Source: Bemisia tabaci (taxonomy: Eukaryota > Arthropoda > Insecta > Hemiptera > Aleyrodidae). From it: DNA of 64,000 nucleotides. This document shows positions 57,574-64,000 of this stretch, in pieces. Numbering within the stretch: position 1 is the first letter of the stretch; each line of letters starts with the position of its first letter. The position numbers and the translations under genes are program-made. The notes below the pieces were generated by a model that searched no databases, had not been told where the DNA came from, and was given only the letters and a program-made list of their open reading frames with translations. Location: contig NC_092794.1 in NCBI RefSeq assembly GCF_918797505.1, forward strand, positions 61,613,167-61,677,166, in the 5' to 3' direction.

Positions 57574-58515
57574 TGCCGTAATAACGAAGAGAGCAGTAAG
57601 TGCAAAAATGAAGTTTTGAGAAAACGGGCTCAGAAGCGTCTGACCGAAAAATTGTATTGAAAGAAGCCTCCGTTCTTTGTCAAATTGCCACTAATCGTCC
57701 GGAAGACTCCTAGAAGTCGTATGGATTATTAAAAATCGACTGATTTTATTTCCATTACATGAGAAGGGTATTTTTCATTTTCATGCTAGGTTATTGCTAG
57801 GTAAGACAACCGTAAGTGCTATCTTCTGCATGCTTTCGTGGTTGCGTTTTGGACGCACAACAAACAGATTTTCAGGTTAGAAATAATTGGCAGAATATGG
57901 CGGCACTTTACTGGAAAGCACTGTTTTCATTGGCTCTCATGTAGGGATGGTCGAATATTTAGATATTCGAATATTCGATATTCGAATCATCGGCACCGAG
58001 ATAATCGCATCACATTCGAATATTCGCTTCCGAAGTATTCGAAATCGCAAATTCGAATATTCGAATAATCGCATTTAAAAGTGTCAAAAGTGTCATTTTA
58101 TCCCTTACGGTTCATAAAAAACAAAAAATCGAAGCAATAATCGAAAATATTCGAATATTCGCTTCCGAACTATTCGCAATCGCAAGATTCGAATTCTCAA
58201 ATAATCGCAATAATCGCATTCGAAAAGTTTCGAATATTCGAATATTCGCATTCGAATTCGATATACGTCCATCCCTACGTCATCCTCATGCACCTGCGGC
58301 TGTCTTGAAAAAAACTATGTCATTTTTTGTGCACTTACGGCTTTCACATACGTCTCGTTTTCATTAAATTAGAATGAATTTTGCTGTTTTAGCTGTCTCA
58401 GTAATTTCATCTAAAAGAGTTTAGACGAATTTTGAAGAAAACTCGATTTCGAAAATTTTGCACTTACGGATCTCTTCGCTATCACGGCAGTACTGCTCTC
58501 TTTGCTATCACGGCA
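57574..58515. mobile_element. TGCCGTGATAG-family element, ~930 bp, with nested MITE
   Basis: Left TGCCGTAATAACGAAGAGAG; right GATCTCTTCGCTATCACGGCA (58479-58499), with the right end repeated at 58500-58515 (GCTCTCTTTGCTATCACGGCA). The body matches 11540-12111, and its extra length is explained by the MITE at 57941-58278. The order of events is therefore the outer element first, then the inner one. Confidence 0.83.
57941..58278. mobile_element. TTCGAATA-rich MITE nested inside 57574-58515
   Basis: Ends GTAGGGATGGTCGAATAT and ATACGTCCATCCCTAC. The interior is a degenerate array of ATTCGAATATTCG on both strands, so most of the element is self-complementary. It interrupts the outer element after ATTGGCTCTC. 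No exact target duplication was found. Confidence 0.85.
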
Positions 58516-58542
58516 GTTCTGGCAACGTTGCCTGTGTAACCG

Positions 58543-58849
58543 GTGGGATCCAAAACTGCGCTGGAACCAGAAGCAGAGGACCGAGTCCGTATTTTACGGC
58601 CGTCGCGTCAGAGCGGTGCGAATAAGACCCGCTCGGATGCAGCTGGCCGTGGATTAATTTTCAGCCTACCCGGCCCGGCGCCGGAAGAGAGTCCCATCAC
58701 GGGATGTTGCAAAATTGAATACACGCCACTAAAAAGACTGCATCCAGACTGCGTCAGAGACATGGGAAGAGATTGTTTCAGATATGAGAGAAGCTCGAAC
58801 TCGGCCGATCTAGAAAAATACTCTAACATGGACCTATTACAATATTCAG
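58543..58849 (+). CDS. Coding-like open frame, possible exon
   Basis: A frame is open for ~129 codons from 58543 (no ATG at its start) to a stop at 58930. The peptide is GC-balanced and protein-like in its first two thirds (RPSRQSGANKTRSDAAGRG, LPGPAPEESPITGCC, LKRLHPDCVRDMGRDCFRYE). At 58849 AATATTCAG|GTAGGG is a good splice donor, so coding could end there. Upstream, CCAGAAGCAG near 58573 could be an acceptor. No partner exons or family recognised. It starts right after the TIR element and precedes repeats, so it may be an exon remnant. Confidence 0.3.
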
Positions 58850-59113
58850 GTAGGGCAAAATCAGGAGTTGCTCCTGAAGGAGAATTGGACCACGTTTTGC
58901 AATTTGGAAGTATAAATTCTAGCCCGGTTTAAAAACAACGCATGTGCCATTAGTTTCCCTATGCACATAAGCGTTTTTCCAGAAGAGTCAGAATTTATAG
59001 TTCAAAATTGCAAAATGCAGTCCAATTAATCTTAAACTGGAATACATTTTGCAGTAATGAACTAGAGTATCTGGCGTATTCTAGGAACAATGTACGTGCC
59101 ATAAGGTTTCCCA

Positions 59114-59370
59114 GATAATTAAGATCCAAATATTTATCACAAATATCTATACTTTATTTAGCATGTATACATATGTATATATTTTGCACCAATTATCTCA
59201 ATCGTAATGTACAGCACCTGTACATTCTGTAATCTAGATAGGGCCGGTGTCGTACCAGCCTACCCATTATTGTCAAAGTAGTTCTTAGTTCCTAGTTATA
59301 AGAAATAGAGTTAATACCATGTAGTCCTCTATTCTTTCAATAAAGGAAAAAAAAAAAAAAAAAAAAAAAA
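59114..59370 (+). mobile_element. 5'-truncated LINE insertion with poly(A) and 13-bp TSD
   Basis: A 257-bp piece begins GATAATTAAGATCC and ends TTCTTTCAATAAAGG plus 24 A. It is flanked by the exact direct repeat ATAAGGTTTCCCA (59101-59113 and 59371-59383). A poly(A) tail, an AATAAA immediately before it and a 13-bp target duplication are the marks of LINE-machinery retrotransposition. Only 3' UTR-like sequence remains, so the source may be a LINE 3' end or another polyadenylated RNA. The site lies inside an older repeat, since 58945-59100 and 59371-59460 are similar to each other (GTTTCCC..TG...ATAxGxGxTTTT, GCAAAATGCA.TCCAA). Confidence 0.85.
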
Positions 59371-59999
59371 ATAAGGTTTCCCATGCTGATAGGTGCTTTT
59401 ACGGCTGAGCCAGAAATATTAGGTCCTCATGCAAAATGCATTCCAAACTCCAAATTACAACAAGCGCATTTTTATTCTTGCATCACAACCTGTGGTTAGA
59501 ATTTTGCATCGCCGCAAACCGAGTTACGCGTTTCTGCAGTTTCACCATCGAAGGGTTGGGTAAAATCCTGCAACAATGTCTAAGGATCATCCATGTTCCA
59601 CGAGGAGAACTCATAAAAGAGCGGAAGAAAATGCATGAGTGAGCTGTTTTCCACATTTGCAGATGAGGAGGGACCGTGTATAAATCATTCCCCTTGTGCA
59701 CGCAACTCCTTGCACTGCTCTGCACAATCCTGTCCTTAATTCCTAGAGTCAAACCCCACGTCTATTCCGTCTCCTTTGCTTTGAAATTCTCTTGTGGGAA
59801 GCGACGTAACACATAACAAAGAATGCAGTAAATTTTTATTGACTCGACTGTATTTGACCCACGATGAACGAGAGAGCACCGAATTGAATATTCTTTCGAT
59901 GGATGCGGTTATGATAAGCAAATAAAAACTACTTTGCGCTCGTAGAAAAATTTAAGAGCCTGGAGCAACTTTAAATATTCATTGGACTTATTCATGAAA

Positions 60000-60026
60000 A
60001 ACCACGTTTGTTTAGCAAACGTGGTT
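60000..60026. other. Perfect 11-bp hairpin followed by a T run
   Basis: AACCACGTTTG, loop TTTAG, CAAACGTGGTT, then CTTTT. It has the look of an intrinsic terminator, but nothing bacterial surrounds it, and it differs in size from the histone mRNA stem-loop. Perhaps chance or a small MITE remnant. Confidence 0.5.
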
Positions 60027-60401
60027 CTTTTAAAAATCACGCGAATGTAAACAAGTCAAAACTTCCGCTCCCATAGGATCCCGCCAATTCTGTGCCTTGC
60101 TCGGCAAAATATACAAATTGGCGCGCCAATTTTCAAAATAGCGAGGACTACTCGCGTTGAGTGGTCGAGCTCCGGAGAAAATTTCTTGAGCCACCGCCCA
60201 CCCGCGGCGCGCTATGATCCAAACCTCAAGAATAGGAAGAAATAAGTCGGATAATGACGGAAATTTCACGAAAGTTTCGTAACAGGTGTTTTTCGAGTCG
60301 CTAATTTCGAATTTGATGTCAAATTGCCTACATTTTAACACCCTGGCCTATAAATTTCTCGTTTACAAATACGATATATTTCGATTATTATGACACGCTG
60401 C

Positions 60402-60543
60402 GGCGCGGCGTGCTGCCAGATCGAAACGCGCGCTGACGCCTACAAACCTAAGGGGATACTTCAAGCATTGCGCGATGCGTGAAGTATCCAGTTAGGTTTG
60501 TAGGCGCCAGTGCGCGTTTCGCGCTGGCAGCACGCCGCGGCTC
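60402..60543. mobile_element. GC-rich palindromic element (GCGCCTACAAACCTAA family)
   Basis: CGGCGCGGCGTGCTGCCAG opposite CTGGCAGCACGCCGCGG; inner GACGCCTACAAACCTAA opposite TTAGGTTTGTAGGCGCC; centre GCATTGCGCGATGCG. Nearly a perfect 140-bp hairpin. Related blocks are embedded in the large dispersed repeat at 33610-33790 and 63115-63250; here it stands alone. Confidence 0.85.
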
Positions 60544-60621
60544 TCCCGGCGGGCGGGTTGTAACTTGGTTGTGACCGATTTCTTGAGGAGAGAGCTCCCT
60601 GGCGGAGAAACTCGTATATCG

Positions 60622-60625
<4 letters not shown>

Positions 60626-60664
<39 letters not shown>
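60626..60664. repeat. Poly(T) tract of 39
   Basis: A 39-base T run. On the minus strand it is a poly(A) that could be the tail of a retroposed copy, but no AATAAA or flanking direct repeat is evident. Confidence 0.9.
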
Positions 60665-60672
<8 letters not shown>

Positions 60673-60769
60673 CACTGGTCGTATGAAGCAATTAGTGAAC
60701 TCTCAACGCTTGATGCGAAGTGTAGTATTGAAAGGCGCGTCGTGCGCCATGCGCGCTAGAAGTTAATGT

Positions 60770-61089
60770 TCCCGACCGAATTGTGATTCAATTGCATCAG
60801 ACTTCAAAAGTGCGGAAAATTTTACTTTAAATTGACTCCTCAAAATCCAAAATTGGCCCAGTCTGGGCCAATAAATGATAACTAATAATAATAAACTTTT
60901 TCCGTAGAATCTACGTCGATTTTGCGATCGAAGAGAAATTTGTGGAAGGTGCGTATCGATAGTTCCCTCTTTAGAGCGTCATTTTTGGGCCCAGGATGGA
61001 TTGATTTTGTATTTTCATGCGTCAATTTGAAGTGAAATTTTCCGTACTTTTCAAGTCTGATGCAATTGAATCGCAATTTGGTCGGGAGC
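60770..61089. mobile_element. TIR element, ~320 bp, with ~70-bp arms
   Basis: The left arm CCCGACCGAATTGTGATTCA with ATTGCATCAGACTTCAAAAG mirrors CTTTTCAAGTCTGATGCAAT with TGAATCGCAATTTGGTCGGG on the right. Non-coding; no other copy is seen in the window. Confidence 0.8.
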
Positions 61090-61818
61090 CTTGACTTTTA
61101 GGATCATGACCCTCCTCCCTTTTACTACCCTAGGGAAGCTGAGGAGGGGGGTCGGAACTGTAAAATATGCGGTCCCATACTTTGTGCGACAGAAAACAAC
61201 CGAGAAAGAAGCCTGGTTCAGGTGGTCAGAAACACCCTGTATGCAAAACGGATAGCCCCAAAGCACAGAAAGTTGCGTACATGAACGTCTCTTCTGGAGA
61301 GCCATTACTAACAAATGTCTCTAGTAACCAAAACTCTGAATTTGTATATTTTCTCTATATTTCAAAAATCTCTTATTGTCAAAGAAATGGTTGCTCTTGA
61401 TAATGCTCAAACGCTCAAAGGAATATACTTCCCTCAATAAATACAAACAGAGAAAATAAGCTAGGAACCAGCTACGAATCAAACTTTTAATGAGGGAACC
61501 GCAGAAAATCTGTATGTTTGCCCTGCCCAGAGCCCAGGTCCCAGGTACAAATAATGATCCTCTTTCCATGAGCCTTCCCAATGATGCCTTTTTTTCCATG
61601 AACACGTATACTTATGGACATTAGGAGAGTTTATATCCGCATTTTCATGCTCTGAAAGAAAACATATGGCATAGAGAAGATGACCCGAGCGTTTCGAGGA
61701 TGAATAGCAATTTCATGGGTGGAAGCAGCCATCAGCCTTTTAGAAAAGTTAGAACTCCCTTTAGAAGATTAAAAGAAAAAGATAATGCTATTTCCATCAT
61801 GACAACGTTTAAAGTTTC

Positions 61819-62124
61819 CTAAATCAATTTAGCGTCAATACTTCCGTCCCAGAGCTTGCAATCTAATTGCACCGAATACTTTGTCGGAGCGGTTGAGTTT
61901 TTTAAAATCTCACAACCATCGCTGTTTCCGCATATCCTGTCTTCATTGTTTTCGCGTTCGCTTTGTGCAATCTTGAGATGATGCTGTTTGCGTCTGGCGC
62001 GAGAAAAATAACAAGCTAGGTCAACTTTTGTCGAACTCGGATTTATCGAGAGCTCCATGCAAACTCCGGAGAAATACTTCCAGCAGAACACGAAATAATT
62101 TCTCTCGCAGTGTGTAAACAACAT
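61819..62124 (-). CDS. Hypothetical one-exon protein, 101 aa, seven cysteines
   Basis: ATG at 62124 with A/G-rich context (AGGAGGATG), TAG at 61819. It encodes 101 residues with cysteines in HCE, FCW, VCM, ACY, ICG, GCE and DCK, a basic middle (SRARRKQHHLKIAQSEREN) and a balanced tail (LDCKLWDGSIDAKLI). Codon use and composition are more protein-like than random frames nearby. It does not overlap a recognised repeat. There is no signal peptide and no known family. The upstream bases keep the frame open for 11 more codons, but those are a G-run translation. Could be a gene, an exon or chance. Confidence 0.33.
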   Translation of the reverse strand: MLFTHCERNYFVFCWKYFSGVCMELSINPSSTKVDLACYFSRARRKQHHLKIAQSERENNEDRICGNSDGCEILKNSTAPTKYSVQLDCKLWDGSIDAKLI

Positions 62125-62639
62125 CCTCCTCTCGCGCCCACCCCCCCCCTTCCTCACTCAATCGAAGAAGTGAAACCCCTTCAAAGTGTGCGTTTGCTTT
62201 TCCAAATTGGATTTTTTCATCTTGTCGCCGTTATAAAATCCACAAGAGGTAAGTAAGGGAATTGTGGAGTACAAAATTCATTGCAACACACGGACGCAAT
62301 CCAAAAGATTATGTGGACCGGTAGTGCGGTGCGACGAAAATATTGAAATTAAATTTGATTTCAATAAAATTGCAATTTTTTTATCATTGAATTGCGATGT
62401 GGTTACATCATTTAGTCGATTTATGCCAATTTTAAACAATCATCAAAATGAGCTCCATGTGTAAGAGAGGTAGGCAATACGCAATGCAATGATAAATTGC
62501 AACTTATTTCAATTTTATTGCAATAAATTAGTTTTATTTCTATCCTTAAAATATTCGATGTACAATATACCTTATGTATGTAAAGTTACTTTTTTTATTT
62601 TTTTTAATTTTTTCTTTACGGAATTTTTACTTTATTCTG

Positions 62640-63380
62640 AAGACATTTATATTTTTAAAACGTGACAAATATTTGTAAAGCCTTTTCCAAGCGACATTAA
62701 TCTCAATCTCAATCAGCCGCAGTTGTGCAAACAGAAACTGCAAAAATGAATAAAAGAGGGGAAAAAACCAAGAAGCACGCAATCTTTAGTTTTAACCCAT
62801 TTGTACATCGATCTTTAAGTGTCAAATACGTCAAATTTTGAGCGTTTGGTTGCGCGTACACCTCGCTGCAGCACGATAAAATCACAAAATGTAAAAGAAA
62901 AAATTAAAGTGCTTTGGAAATCATTAAATTTGACACGGAACCACCAATATGTAAAAACACACATTATATTATTATTCTCCTTTGATAAATTGATACATAT
63001 TTTTCCCCATCAATTTAAATGAGAATAATTAATGCAGAGTGTGCAAACATTTCAAAATCATGAGTTAAAAAACACTGACTATGCGAGTATAAATTTTAAA
63101 GCCTAACAGAGCGGAGCAGCGCGCCGCGGCGTGCTGCCAGCGCGACAGGCTCACTGGCGCCTACAAACCTAAGTGGATACCTCACGCATTGCACAATGCT
63201 TGAAGTATCCACTTAGGTTTGTAGGCGCCAATGCCGCGCCGCTCGCCGTGCGGCGGCGCCTGAAGCAACTATTTCACAACAGAGGTGTTGCACAGTATTA
63301 TACGAAATTGAACGTATTAAGAATGACAGGCATCCTTTAAAAGTACAGATCTTTCCTCGCAAAATAAATCAAGATACTTA
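62640..63380 (+). repeat. Large dispersed repeat, copy 2 (continuous)
   Basis: Aligns with 32205-32299 plus 33227-33958. It includes the GC-rich hairpin at 63115-63250 (GCCTACAAACCTAAGTGGAT opposite ATCCACTTAGGTTTGTAGGC). Across ~740 bp the two copies are clearly homologous, with many substitutions and small indels, so the family is old. No ORF or terminal repeats are recognised. Confidence 0.85.
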
Positions 63381-63514
63381 TCGTACACGAGAAAAATCTA
63401 AGAGCCTTTAGCTGAGGCAAATATAGAGGTTTATCCGGTTCAGGTATAACAAGGTGGGAATTTATTGAAAGATAATTAAGTCCTGTTACACCAAAGAGGT
63501 GTAGAGAGTTTTAG

Positions 63515-63785
63515 TGAATATTGTCTCATGGAATTGACGCTCCCCCATTTTTACCAAAACTCTCAACTATTTATTATTTTCCGTTGGACCAAACAGACAA
63601 AACAAAAAAACAAGCAAACCCTCATTCTTCCAAGACATTATACATTTTCATCCAAAAACATCGTGAGCAATTGTCGTTTGCATTTACAAGTGGGCCAATT
63701 GGGGCCAATACTTGTGGGGTTATACCCACCACATTCGACCTAGGAACTCATTTTAGCAACAACCATTCCCCTTTGAGCATAAGGA
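63515..63785 (+). CDS. Possible exon near the right edge
   Basis: Open frames run from about 63515 (after TTTTAG) to a very good donor, AAGGAG|GTAAGTGG (GT at 63786-63787). Two frames are open. The longer encodes SFAFTSGPIGANTCGVIPTT and FSNNHSPLSIRR just before the donor; the other has an ATG at 63528. Without the downstream exon (beyond 64000 or unrecognised) the frame cannot be chosen. Confidence 0.22.
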
Positions 63786-64000
63786 GGTAAGTGGTTTTGC
63801 ACCATGGTTTCTTCCATCTGAGTTGTAATAGTTTCGTATGCGGTACGATCAGTGAAACTCTATCACGTATCACACGATAGCGTGCGTTTAAACGCTTTAT
63901 CTCTCGGTCTCTCTGTTTTTTGCCAATCAATGAGATTCAATTACACGATTCCATGTACGGGTCCATTAGATTGAGTTATATTTTAATTTTACGTAGGACA

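Overview
This is a eukaryotic, repeat-dominated, gene-poor window: about 60% A+T, introns with GT..AG ends, AATAAA-type polyadenylation signals, a tRNA-derived SINE, a 5'-truncated LINE with a target-site duplication, many palindromic MITEs, microsatellites, a 132-bp satellite and one 500-N assembly gap. Nothing looks bacterial (no operons, no dense ORFs). The texture (many short palindromic elements, small secreted-protein genes, a hemipteran-like transposon-associated gene family) suggests an arthropod, plausibly a sap-feeding hemipteran such as a whitefly. That placement is impression and memory, not proof.

Layout. 1-2178: satellite of 132-bp units, followed by a gap (2179-2678). 2679-6183: a dispersed repeat, then the best gene of the window, a two-exon secreted protein (4458-4777 + 5296-5629, 217 aa) with LRAT/H-rev107-like sequence features. 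6184-9759: a palindromic MITE and a giant foldback element whose arms are built of ~176-bp tandem units. 10039-16374: several inverted-repeat elements. 17747-18720: a broken copy of an uncharacterised metazoan protein family ('AADA..YH' family), with at least one frameshift and many stops. 19024-23655: three different tandem or direct repeats. 26200-31060: more MITEs. 31798-34190: MITEs and a dispersed repeat that is interrupted by ~0.93 kb relative to its second copy at 62640-63380. 37027-37449: a textbook MITE with a perfect 35-bp terminal inverted repeat and an 8-bp target duplication (hAT-like). 38450-40095: a minisatellite and three copies of one dispersed repeat. 40225-40722 (minus): a second small secreted-protein gene (two exons, 106 aa). 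41587-54322: MITEs, a tandem duplication split by a MITE, a SINE, and a triple tandem MITE. 54340-55340: CpG-rich block and a large TTC/TTA microsatellite. 57286-59370: nested elements ending in a LINE insertion. 60000-64000: hairpins, a hypothetical one-exon ORF on the minus strand (61819-62124), and the second copy of the large dispersed repeat.

The two spliced genes share a plan (hydrophobic N-terminus, one intron, small exported product with few cysteines), but they are not visibly related and stand ~35 kb apart on opposite strands. No pathway or operon logic can be read from the window. Its main interest is the repeat architecture and the LRAT-like secreted protein. Apart from these two genes, protein-coding calls are weak and are scored as such.
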